64,000 nucleotides of DNA from Aureimonas glaciei (lineage in GTDB: Bacteria > Pseudomonadota > Alphaproteobacteria > Rhizobiales > Rhizobiaceae). Of the stretch, positions 17,259 through 25,859 are shown one piece after another. The stretch is taken from assembly GCF_014643375.1 (NCBI RefSeq), contig NZ_BMJJ01000008.1, forward strand, positions 1 to 64,000. Reading direction: 5' to 3'. How positions within the stretch are numbered: position 1 is the stretch's first letter; every line of letters begins with the position of its first letter. The notes beneath the pieces are model-generated. The model had not been told where the DNA came from, did no database searches, and saw only the letters and a list, made by a program, of their open reading frames with translations. A program made the position numbers and the translations under genes.

Positions 17259-19325
17259 TCAAGCCGGCACGGCCTGCGGGCGCAGCGGCGCCTCCACGAC
17301 GCAGACCACGCCGGTCTCGTGATAGCTGAGCGAGACCTTGCCGCCGAATTCCAGCGCCAGGGTCTTTTCGATCAGCCGCGAACCGAAGCCAAAGGCCCGG
17401 GGCGCGGTCACCCGCGGGCCGTCGCTCTCGCGCCATTCCAGCCAGAGATGCGATCCTTCGGGGCCCGTGGTGACGGTCCAGCCGATGGAAATCCGTCCCT
17501 CGTCATTGCTGAGCGCGCCGTATTTGACGGCATTGGTCGAGAGTTCGTGCAGGGCAAGGCCGAGCGCCAGGCTCTGCTTGGCCGACAGCCGGACAGGCGG
17601 CCCGGTCCAGGTGACCCGGCCCCCCTCTTCCGGCTGCAGGGCCCGCAGCGAATCGCAGACGATGTTGATGATGTCGGCATCGTGCCAGGACGTCTGGACC
17701 AGGAGTTCGTTGGCGCGGCTGAGAGCGATCAGGCGATCGGTGAAAATGGCTAGGCCCGCTTGGGCGCTGGGGGCGCGCCGCAGGGTCTGGTTGGCGAGGG
17801 CGTTGACCATGGCCAGCGTGTTTTTCACGCGGTGCTGCAGTTCCCGCGCCAGGAATTTTTGCCGCTCCTCGTCCTCCTGCTCGCGGCTGATGTCGCGGAC
17901 GGCGCCGACGAAACGGACGGCCACGCCGTTCTGGACGATGACCTGCCCATTGGCGTGGACCCAGCGCAGCAGGCCATCGTCGCGCCCGATGGTGCGGAAG
18001 ACCGCGTCGTAGGTGCCGGTGCCGGACAGGTCGAGGGCCCGCGCGATCGCTCCCAGCGCCGCGGACCGGTCCTCCGGATGCAGCGTCGGCAGAAAAGTAC
18101 GGCGGAAACTGACCGACTGCTCGTCGAGGACGCCGAAGGCGGTTCGGCAGCGCCGATCCCAGAGCAGGGTCCGGGTCGCCAGATCGTGGTCGAAGGTGCC
18201 GATATTGGCTGCCTCCTGGGCCAGTCGCAGCCGTGTTTCGGCGTTCAGCCGCGCTTGTTGCACCCGCTGTCGCTCGGCGAAGCGCCAGGATCGCTGCAGC
18301 GCCTCGTCGACGAAGGCGAGTTCCTCCGCGCTCCAGGCCCGCGGCCGGGAGTCATGCAGGAACAGGGTGGCTCTCTGGAGGCTCGGATCGAGCGCCGGCA
18401 TGATGGCGAAGGAGCGGATGCCGTCCTGCGTCCACGGCTCCAGGTTGTCGCGCGTCAGGGCATGGGTGGCGATGTCGTCGATCACGACCCGTCCCGACGC
18501 CGTGGCCACCACCAGCTGCTCGCCATATCTCTGGCGCGCCAGGTGTTCGGCGAGCGGCGCGACGCCGGTGCTCGTCCACTGGGCGATCACCGATGCCAGG
18601 AGGCCATCCGGGCTCACCCTGACATAGCCCGCCCGGCAGAGGCCGAGGGTCCTGCCGAGGATTTCGGCCATGTGGGCCGCATGGTCCAGATCCTCCGTGC
18701 CGGTCAGGACATCGTCGCTGATCTGCAGCAGCGCGGCCTGCTGCGTCAGCCGGGCGCGTTCCAGGGTCACGTCGACGAGAACGCCGGGGAAGCGGTCGGG
18801 ACGCCCGCGCTCATCGCGGAGGCAGCGTCCCTCAGCCCGGACATGGCGCACGCGTCCGTCGACATCGACGGTGCGGAACTCGGCAGCGAAGAGCCCGCCG
18901 GTGACGACGGCCTCGTCAATCCGAACCATCGTCGCCGGGCGGTCCTCGGGGTGGACGCCGCTGGCGTAGTCGGCGATCGAAAATCCGGAGATGGCGGCCG
19001 CGGGCTCGATCCTGAACAGGTGGGCGAAGCGGGGATCGGCATAGATCCGGCCGCGCTTGACGTCCCAGTCCCAGGTGCAGGCGAGCGCCGACACGTCGAA
19101 GGCGGCTTGCCGGCTCTGCCGGGCCATCTCCGCATCGCGTTGCCGGGCCTGCCCGCTCGCATGGCCGCCGAGGAAGAAGGAGCGTGTCGGCAGGGCCAGG
19201 GCGTCGTCGACGCTGCCATCGATCTGGAACCGGGCCATCATGGCCTGTGCATCGGCCAGTCGCCGGCGCAGATCGGCATTCTCGACCTGCAGCGACGACA
19301 ATTCGACCTCTTGCATCGGAGCCAT
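17259..19325 (-). CDS. HWE-family sensor histidine kinase with PAS and GAF domains
   Basis: Cytoplasmic sensor kinase of about 688 residues. Order: N-terminal coiled coil (LSSLQVENADLRRRL), PAS (around CTWDWDVKRGRIYADP), GAF-like domain, second PAS (IGTFDHDLATRTLLWDRR), then the kinase core. The H box LARELQHRVKNTLAMVNAL, the HELSTNAVKYGALS N box and the LEWRES motif mark the HWE family, typical of Rhizobiales. No transmembrane segment and no adjacent response regulator, so it is an orphan. Start put at ATG 19325; a GTG at 19334 is possible. Confidence 0.9.
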   Translation of the reverse strand: MAPMQEVELSSLQVENADLRRRLADAQAMMARFQIDGSVDDALALPTRSFFLGGHASGQARQRDAEMARQSRQAAFDVSALACTWDWDVKRGRIYADPRFAHLFRIEPAAAISGFSIADYASGVHPEDRPATMVRIDEAVVTGGLFAAEFRTVDVDGRVRHVRAEGRCLRDERGRPDRFPGVLVDVTLERARLTQQAALLQISDDVLTGTEDLDHAAHMAEILGRTLGLCRAGYVRVSPDGLLASVIAQWTSTGVAPLAEHLARQRYGEQLVVATASGRVVIDDIATHALTRDNLEPWTQDGIRSFAIMPALDPSLQRATLFLHDSRPRAWSAEELAFVDEALQRSWRFAERQRVQQARLNAETRLRLAQEAANIGTFDHDLATRTLLWDRRCRTAFGVLDEQSVSFRRTFLPTLHPEDRSAALGAIARALDLSGTGTYDAVFRTIGRDDGLLRWVHANGQVIVQNGVAVRFVGAVRDISREQEDEERQKFLARELQHRVKNTLAMVNALANQTLRRAPSAQAGLAIFTDRLIALSRANELLVQTSWHDADIINIVCDSLRALQPEEGGRVTWTGPPVRLSAKQSLALGLALHELSTNAVKYGALSNDEGRISIGWTVTTGPEGSHLWLEWRESDGPRVTAPRAFGFGSRLIEKTLALEFGGKVSLSYHETGVVCVVEAPLRPQAVPA

Positions 19326-19484
19326 GCGGCGCACCCGTCCACACTGCGGTGGGGGCTCCGGGCCCCCGCTCGCCGCGAATCATCCGTGCCCGATCGGCAT
19401 GCCCATCAATAGCAAGCTACGAACAATTGACCATAGGGAATATGATCGAGCGGTGCGGGAGCCGGTGCGACCGTTTGGCCGAAC

Positions 19485-20081
19485 CTAGGCCGTTTGTGCG
19501 GCGTGCCTTCCGGCGGTGATCGCCTTGCGACCCGTCGGGCAGATCAGACCCTCGGTGCCGGCCAGGGCCTGCTCGGCCAGTTCCAGGCCGAGCAGGCGGT
19601 GACGCTCGAAGGGACCGGGCATGGCCAGTCCGGCCGCCGGCGCCGCCGAAAAGCCGAAGCGCGCGTAGTAGTCGGGATCGCCGACGAGAAGGATCGCGGC
19701 ATGGCCGCGCCAGTGCGCTTCCGCCACGGCCCGCCGCATCAGAGCCGAGCCGACGCCGCAGCCGGCGAGCTCCGGAAGCACTGCCAACGGCCCAAGCAGG
19801 AGGGCAGGCGTGCCCGTATCGCCGGCCGCGACATGCCAGAGCCGGACGCTGCCGATGATGCCGCCGGCCTCGGTCCGGGCCACGAGCGCCAACCCTTCGG
19901 CCGGCAGGCGACCGCGACGGATCGCTTCGGAAGCCTTGCGGCGGCGGCCGGGGCCCATGGCGCGGTCGAGCAGCGCCTCGCGCGCAGCCGCGTCGCTCGT
20001 CGCTTCCGCACCGATGTGGAAGGCGGGCACGGCGAAGGGCGCGGCCGGGAGAGCGGCGGACAGGGGGACAGATGCGATCAT
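19485..20081 (-). CDS. GNAT-family N-acetyltransferase
   Basis: 198-residue acetyltransferase; the acetyl-CoA-binding signature is LAVLPELAGCGVGSALM, followed by ILLVGDPDYYARFGFSAAP as in YhbS-like proteins. Start at ATG 20081, with GAGG 8 bases upstream; an in-frame ATG at 20141 lacks this. It lies 101 bases downstream of the ornithine decarboxylase gene, in the same direction, so acetylation of a polyamine or diamine is conceivable but unproven. Confidence 0.85.
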   Translation of the reverse strand: MIASVPLSAALPAAPFAVPAFHIGAEATSDAAAREALLDRAMGPGRRRKASEAIRRGRLPAEGLALVARTEAGGIIGSVRLWHVAAGDTGTPALLLGPLAVLPELAGCGVGSALMRRAVAEAHWRGHAAILLVGDPDYYARFGFSAAPAAGLAMPGPFERHRLLGLELAEQALAGTEGLICPTGRKAITAGRHAAQTA

Positions 20082-20182
20082 GCGATCAACCTCGAGACGG
20101 GGGAGGCCGAGAAAGGACGCGCTGGATTTCCGGGTGAGCATCCAGCGCGCGGGCGAAAAGCCCGGCGCCAGATGCGCCGGGA

Positions 20183-21316
20183 TCAGATCACGTAGGATCG
20201 CAACGGTTCGAAGCCGTTGAAGGCGACGGCCGAGTAGGTCGTCGTGTAGGCGCCGGTTCCCTCGATGAGGACCTCGTCGCCGACCGTCAGCGTGATCGGC
20301 AGCGGGTAGGGGTTCTTCTCGTAGAGGACGTCGGCCGAATCGCAGGTCGGGCCGGCGATGACGCAGGCTTCCATGCGGTCGCCGTCGCGGGGCGTGGTGA
20401 TGGGGTAGCGGATGGCTTCGTCCATCGTCTCGGCGAGACCGCCGAACTTGCCGATGTCGAGGAAGACCCAGCGGTTGGCGTCGGTCGCGGACTTCCGCGA
20501 GACCAGGACGACCTCCGCCTTGATCACGCCGGCATCGCCGACCATGCCGCGGCCCGGCTCGATGATGGTGTCCGGGATGCGGTTGCCGAAATGCCGGCTC
20601 AGCGCGCCGAAGATCGAGCGGCCGTAGGCCTCGGCCGACGGCACGTCCTTGAGGTAGCGGGTCGGGAAGCCGCCGCCCATGTTGACGAGGGTCAGCACGA
20701 TGCCCTTCTCGGCCAACATGCGGAAGACATGGCTGGCATCGGCGATCGCCGCGTCCCAGGCCTCGGTGTCGGTCTGCTGCGAGCCGACGTGGAAGGAGAC
20801 GCCGGTGGCGACGAGGCCGAGGCTCTGGGCGTAGACCAGGACGTCGATCGCCATGGCCGGCACGCAGCCGAACTTGCGCGACAGCGGCCATTCCGCGCCT
20901 TCGCCATTGGTCAGGACGCGGCAGAACACCTTGGCGCCGGGGGCGGCGCGGGCGACCTTCTCGACTTCCTCGACGCAATCCACGGCATAGAGGTTCACGC
21001 CGAGATCGAAGGCGCGCGCGATGTCGCGCTCCTTCTTGATGGTGTTGCCGTAGGAGATGCGATCGGCGGTCGCGCCGGCATCCATCGCCATCTCGATCTC
21101 GGCGACCGAGGCGCAGTCGAAGCTGGAGCCGAGCGCCGCGAGCAGGCGCAGCACTTCCGGCGCCGGATTGGCCTTCACGGCATAATAGATGGCCGAATTC
21201 GGCAGCGCCTTGCGGAAGGCGCCGAAATTGCTTTCGACCACGTCGAGGTCGACGACGAGGCAGGGGCCGGCGGGACGTCGGGTGGCGAGGAAGTCGATGA
21301 TGCGCTGCGTTGCCAT
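20183..21316 (-). CDS. Ornithine/lysine decarboxylase, fold-type III (alanine-racemase-like)
   Basis: PLP enzyme decarboxylating ornithine (or lysine) to putrescine (or cadaverine), entry step of polyamine synthesis. The 377-residue protein has the PLP lysine in YYAVKANP (Lys48), the GVSFHVGSQ and NMGGGFP segments, the EPGR phosphate-binding motif and the catalytic cysteine in GPTCDSADVL. Start at ATG 21316, with GGGA 9 bases upstream; the ATG at 21325 has no usable spacing. The long leader (see 21330-21500) resembles the speF regulatory RNA. Confidence 0.93.
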   Translation of the reverse strand: MATQRIIDFLATRRPAGPCLVVDLDVVESNFGAFRKALPNSAIYYAVKANPAPEVLRLLAALGSSFDCASVAEIEMAMDAGATADRISYGNTIKKERDIARAFDLGVNLYAVDCVEEVEKVARAAPGAKVFCRVLTNGEGAEWPLSRKFGCVPAMAIDVLVYAQSLGLVATGVSFHVGSQQTDTEAWDAAIADASHVFRMLAEKGIVLTLVNMGGGFPTRYLKDVPSAEAYGRSIFGALSRHFGNRIPDTIIEPGRGMVGDAGVIKAEVVLVSRKSATDANRWVFLDIGKFGGLAETMDEAIRYPITTPRDGDRMEACVIAGPTCDSADVLYEKNPYPLPITLTVGDEVLIEGTGAYTTTYSAVAFNGFEPLRSYVI

Positions 21317-21329
21317 GGTAAGCATTCCC

Positions 21330-21500
21330 AAGAACCAGAGGGATAACGAGGAGCGGACGAAGACGGTCCCGCGATCGCCGGACAGGCGCTCACAAGCTCG
21401 GATACGTTCGCGACGTGGTCCGACGACGGCGCTATGCGCGCCGGTATCGGTCGTTGTCTGCCTTGGCATGGAGGGCTTGAACCCGCCGCACATGGGGCAA
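21330..21500 (-). promoter_or_regulatory. Candidate speF-type leader RNA of ornithine decarboxylase
   Basis: The leader between the LysR promoter region and the decarboxylase start is long and structured. On the minus strand it contains a strong hairpin, ACGAC ... GGCGC-GCATA-GCGCC-GTCGT. The alphaproteobacterial speF motif described by Corbino and colleagues in 2005 sits in this position upstream of ornithine decarboxylase. I match it by position and by the hairpin, not by a covariance model. An ATG at 21493 opens a frame that runs without stop into the decarboxylase. Boundaries are approximate. Confidence 0.55.
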
Positions 21501-21794
21501 TGAGGGTGTGCCTCTTCAGTATTCCCGGCTGTGGAGACCAGGGGAGACCAAAAAAGCCCGCACCGTCGTTGCTTTAAGGCGTCCTCGACTTCGCTTGGCG
21601 CGAAGACGACTGGAGGGTACTACTCCAGGACCGTCCCGATGGCCTCGCATATGAGGATCGGGGGACGCCCACAGGCTCGTGCGACTTTGGGCAAGGCCGA
21701 TATATGACCGGTTCGCGTCATACACAACCGCAAAATCTTGTGCCGGTTGATTTTTGTCCTGAGACGCCCGACGAAGGTGCGAAGTGTCGGAATC

Positions 21795-21808
21795 GTGCAA
21801 CATTGCAC
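21795..21808. promoter_or_regulatory. Inverted repeat upstream of the LysR gene, possible operator
   Basis: Perfect 6-2-6 palindrome GTGCAA-CA-TTGCAC, 27 bases before the LysR start. LysR regulators usually bind a partly symmetric T-N11-A site near their own promoter, so autoregulation is plausible. Confidence 0.45.
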
Positions 21809-21834
21809 CAGTTTCGCGCAAGCCTGGAGAGCCG

Positions 21835-22764
21835 ATGGACACCCTGACGCGGATGCGCGCCTTCATCGCCGTGGTCGAGAACGAGGGCTTTTCGGCGGCC
21901 GCCCGCAAGACGGGTCGCTCCAAGGCGCTGCTGTCGAAATATGTGCGCGAGCTGGAGGACGAACTCGGCGTCCTCCTGATCAACCGGACGACGCGCCAGA
22001 TCGCCCTGACGGGCGCCGGCGAGGTTTATCTTGCCCGGGCCTCGGCGATCCTCGCCGATCTCGAAAGCCTCAACGAGGAGGCGCGCGAGGCGACGGGCGA
22101 GGCCAAGGGCCGGATCCGGGTGTCGGCGGCCCGCACCTTCGGCGATGCCGAGCTCGGCCATTCGCTCGTCGATTTCGCCGTCGCCCATCCCGACATCTCG
22201 CTCGACATCCATCTCGACGACAATTTCGTCGACCTCGTCGAGGATGGCTTCGACGTCGCCATCCGGATGACGCGGCTCAGCGATTCGGCGATGATCGCGC
22301 GGCGTCTCGCCTCCTTGGACTTCTCGCTCTGCGCCAGCCCCGCTTTGATCGAACGGGTCGGGCGACCGGCTCACCCCTCGGCCCTCACCGGCTATCCCGC
22401 GGTGATCGACTCCAATTCGCGCATGTTCTCCAACTGGTCGTTCCGCGATCCCGCGACGGGCGAGCCGTTTCCGGTGCCGGTGTCGGGGCAGTTCACCGCC
22501 AACAGCCCGGTCACCGTCCGGGCCGCGGTGAGGGCTGGCCTCGGCTTTGCGATGATCCCGGAATTCGTCGTGCGCGCCGACCTCGCCGCGGGGCGGCTGG
22601 TGACGGTCCTCGAAGACTACATGCCGCAGGAGGCGGGCATCTATGCCGTCTTCCCGCACCGTCGGCATCTTCCGCTGCGCGTGCGCCTGTTCGTCGACTT
22701 TCTCGCCGTCTGGTTCCGCAAATGCGATGCCGAGCGGGCACCCGAGACCGTGACGGCGGTCTGA
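21835..22764 (+). CDS. LysR-family transcriptional regulator
   Basis: 309 residues: N-terminal winged helix (MDTLTRMRAFIAVVENEGF, then SKALLSKYVRELEDELGVLL) and a substrate-binding domain of the subgroup with GRIRVSAARTFGDAEL and DVAIRMTRLSDSAMIARRL. GGAG ribosome site precedes ATG 21835. It lies divergently to the ornithine decarboxylase gene, 518 bases apart, so polyamine regulation is possible but the long gap and separate leader make it uncertain. Confidence 0.92.
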   Translation: MDTLTRMRAFIAVVENEGFSAAARKTGRSKALLSKYVRELEDELGVLLINRTTRQIALTGAGEVYLARASAILADLESLNEEAREATGEAKGRIRVSAARTFGDAELGHSLVDFAVAHPDISLDIHLDDNFVDLVEDGFDVAIRMTRLSDSAMIARRLASLDFSLCASPALIERVGRPAHPSALTGYPAVIDSNSRMFSNWSFRDPATGEPFPVPVSGQFTANSPVTVRAAVRAGLGFAMIPEFVVRADLAAGRLVTVLEDYMPQEAGIYAVFPHRRHLPLRVRLFVDFLAVWFRKCDAERAPETVTAV

Positions 22765-22887
22765 GGGCGCCGGGGCCGAAGAGACCGGGATAGAAAGGCG
22801 CCGCTCACGCTCTGGCAATGATTGGCCCCGATACTGGGGCCTGGGGCGGCGAAGGCGGCCTCAGCGAAATCGTCCGAGGGAATTCGT

Positions 22888-23409
22888 ATGCGTCCGCTTC
22901 TGCTTGCCGCCTGTCTCGTCCTGTCGGTGGCCGGGCCGTCCTCAACGGCCTTGGCGGCCGGCGATCCGAAGCCGCGATGGGCGGAGGAGACGTTCGCCAG
23001 CGACTACGACCCCGGCACGATTGTGATCAAGACCAGCGAGCGCAAGCTCTACCTCGTCACCGGGGCGACCACCGCGCTCCGCTACGAGATCGCCGTCGGC
23101 CGGCCGAGCGAGCAGTGGTTCGGCGAAAGCTTCGTCACCCGCAAGCGGTTCAACCCGACCTGGGTGCCGACGCCCTCGATGCGCGAGAAAAATCCGGCTC
23201 TGCCGCAGTCGGTGGGGCCCGGGCCATCCAATCCGCTGGGCGTCCGCGCGATGAATCTGGGCTGGGGGACCTATCGCATCCACGGGACCAATTCGCCGCG
23301 CTCGATCGGCAGCGCGGCATCGTCCGGCTGCTTTCGCATGCGCAATGCCGATGTCAGCGACCTGTTCGACCGGGTGCATGTCGGCGCCCAGGTTATCGTT
23401 CTGAAATAA
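22888..23409 (+). CDS. L,D-transpeptidase (YkuD domain)
   Basis: Periplasmic enzyme forming 3-3 peptidoglycan cross-links or attaching proteins to the wall. 173 residues with a signal peptide (cleavage near ALAA, residues 21-24), then one YkuD domain with the active-site motif HGTNSPRSIGSAASSGCFRM (His132, Cys148). Start at ATG 22888, as the upstream frame gives no signal peptide. Stand-alone gene; converges with the DUF883 gene. Confidence 0.93.
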   Translation: MRPLLLAACLVLSVAGPSSTALAAGDPKPRWAEETFASDYDPGTIVIKTSERKLYLVTGATTALRYEIAVGRPSEQWFGESFVTRKRFNPTWVPTPSMREKNPALPQSVGPGPSNPLGVRAMNLGWGTYRIHGTNSPRSIGSAASSGCFRMRNADVSDLFDRVHVGAQVIVLK

Positions 23410-23432
23410 AAAGTCTGGGCGTCCTGCCCAGA
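23404..23432 (-). terminator. Terminator of the DUF883 gene
   Basis: On the minus strand a 7-bp stem (TCTGGGC/GCCCAGA, loop of 5) is followed by CTTTTTATTT. The T run overlaps the end of the convergent transpeptidase gene. Confidence 0.7.
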
Positions 23433-23459
23433 AGGGACGCGGCCGCATGCCGCGTCCCT
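23433..23459. terminator. GC-rich palindrome between convergent genes
   Basis: Perfect 11-bp stem (AGGGACGCGGC with its complement) around a 5-base loop, directly beside the previous terminator; no T run. Probably a second transcription-end structure for the convergent pair. Confidence 0.45.
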
Positions 23460-23486
23460 GCGCTAAAGCGGTCTGCCGCCTCGGCG

Positions 23487-23774
23487 TCAGTCGCGGCGCA
23501 GCAGCGCGCCGATGACCAGCAGCACGACCGCGCCGAGGGCAATCGAAGCGACAGGATTGTCGCGCGCCGTCCGCTCGATCTGGCGGGCCTGCTTGCGCAA
23601 CTCGCGCGCCACTTCCGGACCGCGGTCCTGGACATAGCCGTAAAGGTCGGACGCACGGCCCTCCAAATCCTCGAAGGCAGCGGATCCACGGCGCGACAGC
23701 GACTTGGTGAGCGTGGCCAGCTCGTCGCGCAGAGCGGTGATCTGGTCTTCCAGTTCGGCTTGGGTCGTCTTCAT
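23487..23774 (-). CDS. DUF883 / ElaB-YqjD-like membrane-anchored protein
   Basis: 95-residue protein: an N-terminal coiled coil (ELEDQITALRDELATLTKSL), a central amphipathic region and one C-terminal transmembrane helix (ASIALGAVVLLVIGALLRRD). This matches the ElaB/YqjD/DUF883 family, tail-anchored inner-membrane proteins that in E. coli bind ribosomes in stationary phase. Start at ATG 23774. Single gene with its own terminator. Confidence 0.8.
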   Translation of the reverse strand: MKTTQAELEDQITALRDELATLTKSLSRRGSAAFEDLEGRASDLYGYVQDRGPEVARELRKQARQIERTARDNPVASIALGAVVLLVIGALLRRD

Positions 23775-23973
23775 GCGAGATCTCCGGGTTGGGCCGCGTG
23801 CGGCACTGGGTGAACAGATGGGGTGTCCGATCGTTCCGACGAGTCCCGACGGACTCTTGCGGTGCTCTGCCGCACGGCGCATGAAGCCCTCGCGGTGGCC
23901 GACCGGCGGCCTCTTCCCAACTTCGGCCATTCTTCTGGGGTCAGCACGGGGCCGCGTTCACAGGGGAGGGGCC

Positions 23974-24636
23974 ATGACGTCGATCAACCGTTGGGCGGTC
24001 CTTCTTCTGGCCGCGACCCTGCTGCCGGCCGCCAGGGCCGAGGCACATCCGCATGTCTTCGCCGATGCCCGCATGGAGATCGTCGGCGACGCCGCGGGCC
24101 AGCTGGTCTCGGTGCGCAACATCTGGCGCATGGACGAGCTGTTTTCTTCCAGCGTCATCGTCGACTTCGACAAGAACGCCAACGGGGCACTCGACGACGA
24201 CGAACTGCAGGCCGTTGGCGACACGGTCAAGGAATCGATCGCCGAGTGGAGTTTCTATACGTTTGCGGTCGTCGCCGACAAACCGGTGAAGATGCAGCCG
24301 CCCGAGACGATCCGGGCGCTCTTCCAGGACGGCCAACTGCTCCTGTTCTTCGAGATGAAGGCGGGCGAGCCGATCGACATGAAGACGCAGAAGCTGACCG
24401 TGTCGAGTTTCGACGAAACTTTCTTCGTCGCCTTCGTCTTCGAGGACGAGAACAGTTTTCAGCTCGTCGACACGCCACCGAGCTGCAAGAAGGACATGAT
24501 CGTGCCGGACGAAGACGAGGCGGCGCAGCAGTGGATGGCCTCGATCGCCGGCCTCGGCCCGGACGAGACGGTCCCCGCCGACGGCGTCGACTATGCCAAG
24601 GTTCTGGCGACGCGGCTGGAGATCACGTGCAGCTGA
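23974..24636 (+). CDS. DUF1007 periplasmic protein, ZevA-like
   Basis: 220 residues with a signal peptide ending in AEAHPHVFAD; the HPH motif directly after cleavage is typical of DUF1007. An EF-hand-like segment DFDKNANGALDDDEL lies near residue 69. In Haemophilus influenzae the homologous ZevA acts with the NicO-family ZevB in zinc uptake. Here the next gene is a NicO-family transporter overlapping it by 10 bases, the same arrangement. Ribosome site GGGGAGGGG before ATG 23974. Confidence 0.82.
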   Translation: MTSINRWAVLLLAATLLPAARAEAHPHVFADARMEIVGDAAGQLVSVRNIWRMDELFSSSVIVDFDKNANGALDDDELQAVGDTVKESIAEWSFYTFAVVADKPVKMQPPETIRALFQDGQLLLFFEMKAGEPIDMKTQKLTVSSFDETFFVAFVFEDENSFQLVDTPPSCKKDMIVPDEDEAAQQWMASIAGLGPDETVPADGVDYAKVLATRLEITCS

Positions 24637-25778
24637 CGTCGGGCTCCGGGCGCAGGACCGTCGCCCTCGTGCTGCTCGCCGCGCTGGCGCTGGCCGTTTT
24701 CGCCGAGCCGAGCCTTGCCCGGTCGTCGCTCGGGATCGGCACGGCGGAATCGGTGTCGCAGCCGAGCGGCCCGCTGGCGGGCCTGTTCATCGAGATCAAC
24801 GCCTATCAGCGGCAGTTCTTCGCCGCGCTGCGCGAGGCGCTGGTCGGCATGCGCCAGGGCGCCGGCGGGGTCTGGTTCTTGGTCGGCCTGTCCTTCGTCT
24901 ACGGCATCTTTCACGCGGCCGGGCCCGGTCACGGCAAGGCGGTGATCTCGTCCTATCTCCTCGCCAACGAGGTGCAGCTGCGCCGCGGCATCGCTTTGTC
25001 CTTCGTGTCGGCGCTGCTGCAGGCGGTCACGGCGCTCGTCGTCGTCGGCGTCGGCTGGTTCTTCCTTAGGGGAACCGGGGTGTCGATGACCGATACGACG
25101 AACTGGCTGGAGATCGCCTCCTTCGTCCTGATCATCGCCTTCGGCTGCGGGCTGCTGCTGCGCAAGGTCTGGCGGCTGGTTCAGCGGGCACGGCGTCCGG
25201 CCGACGTGTCCGCACTCGCGCCGCTGGGCGCCGGCGAGCCGGTGTCCGGCCTGGCCTTTGCGGGCGGCCCAGCGGCGCCGGCGGCGCCAGCGGGGCCCAT
25301 GCGGCTGCGCGGCAGCGGCATGCCGGCCGCGGCCGCGCGCAGCGGACCGATCATGCGCCCGGCCTCGGCGAGTCTCGCGCCCGACGTCTGCATCGACGCG
25401 GCCGACGACTGCGACTGCGGCCGTGCGCACATGCCCGATCCGCGAGCTTTGGGGGCCGGCCGGCTGTCACTCGGCTCGGCTGCCTCGGCCGTCTTCGCCG
25501 TCGGCCTCAGGCCCTGCACCGGGGCGATCGTGGTGCTGACCTTCGCGCTCCTCAACGGCCTCTATCTCGGCGGCATCCTGTCGGTGGCGGCAATGGCGCT
25601 CGGCACCGCGATCACCGTCTCGGCGATCGCGGCCCTGGCTGTCTTCGCCAAGGATGTGGCGCTGCGCTTCGGCGCCGCCGGCGGACGGCGGGGCCTCGTG
25701 CTCGACGCGGTGGAGCTTCTCGGCGCGCTTCTCGTCATCGCCCTCGGCGTCGCGCTTCTCGGTGGTGCGCTCGCTTAA
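24627..25778 (+). CDS. NicO-family metal transporter, ZevB-like
   Basis: 383-residue membrane protein predicted to move Ni/Co or Zn. It has the NicO motifs HAAGPGHGKAVISSY in the first helix pair and GLRPCTGAI in the second half, with about six membrane segments. A long central loop rich in Ala, Gly and Pro (roughly residues 195-270) holds a Cys/Asp/His cluster (CIDAADDCDCGRAHMPD) that may bind metal. Start assigned to GTG 24627 inside the end of the DUF1007 gene, giving a signal-like first helix. Translationally coupled with it. Confidence 0.85.
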   Translation: MQLTSGSGRRTVALVLLAALALAVFAEPSLARSSLGIGTAESVSQPSGPLAGLFIEINAYQRQFFAALREALVGMRQGAGGVWFLVGLSFVYGIFHAAGPGHGKAVISSYLLANEVQLRRGIALSFVSALLQAVTALVVVGVGWFFLRGTGVSMTDTTNWLEIASFVLIIAFGCGLLLRKVWRLVQRARRPADVSALAPLGAGEPVSGLAFAGGPAAPAAPAGPMRLRGSGMPAAAARSGPIMRPASASLAPDVCIDAADDCDCGRAHMPDPRALGAGRLSLGSAASAVFAVGLRPCTGAIVVLTFALLNGLYLGGILSVAAMALGTAITVSAIAALAVFAKDVALRFGAAGGRRGLVLDAVELLGALLVIALGVALLGGALA

Positions 25779-25813
25779 GTCCTTCTGGGCGCGCCAGTCC
25801 TTCTGGGCGCGCC
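25778..25813. repeat. 18-bp perfect tandem duplication
   Basis: agtccttctgggcgcgcc occurs twice in direct succession, starting with the last base of the transporter stop codon. Probably a recent slippage duplication in the spacer between convergent genes. Confidence 0.85.
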
Positions 25814-25859
25814 GGACAGTGCGAGAGGCCGGGAGCCCCTCTTTCCCCCGGCGCTCCCA

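Noticed and set aside
21500-21780. tRNA-like segment (GGTTCG near 21710) and a T run near 21550
   Set aside because: No cloverleaf with acceptor and anticodon stems can be drawn; the T run follows only a weak stem on the minus strand.
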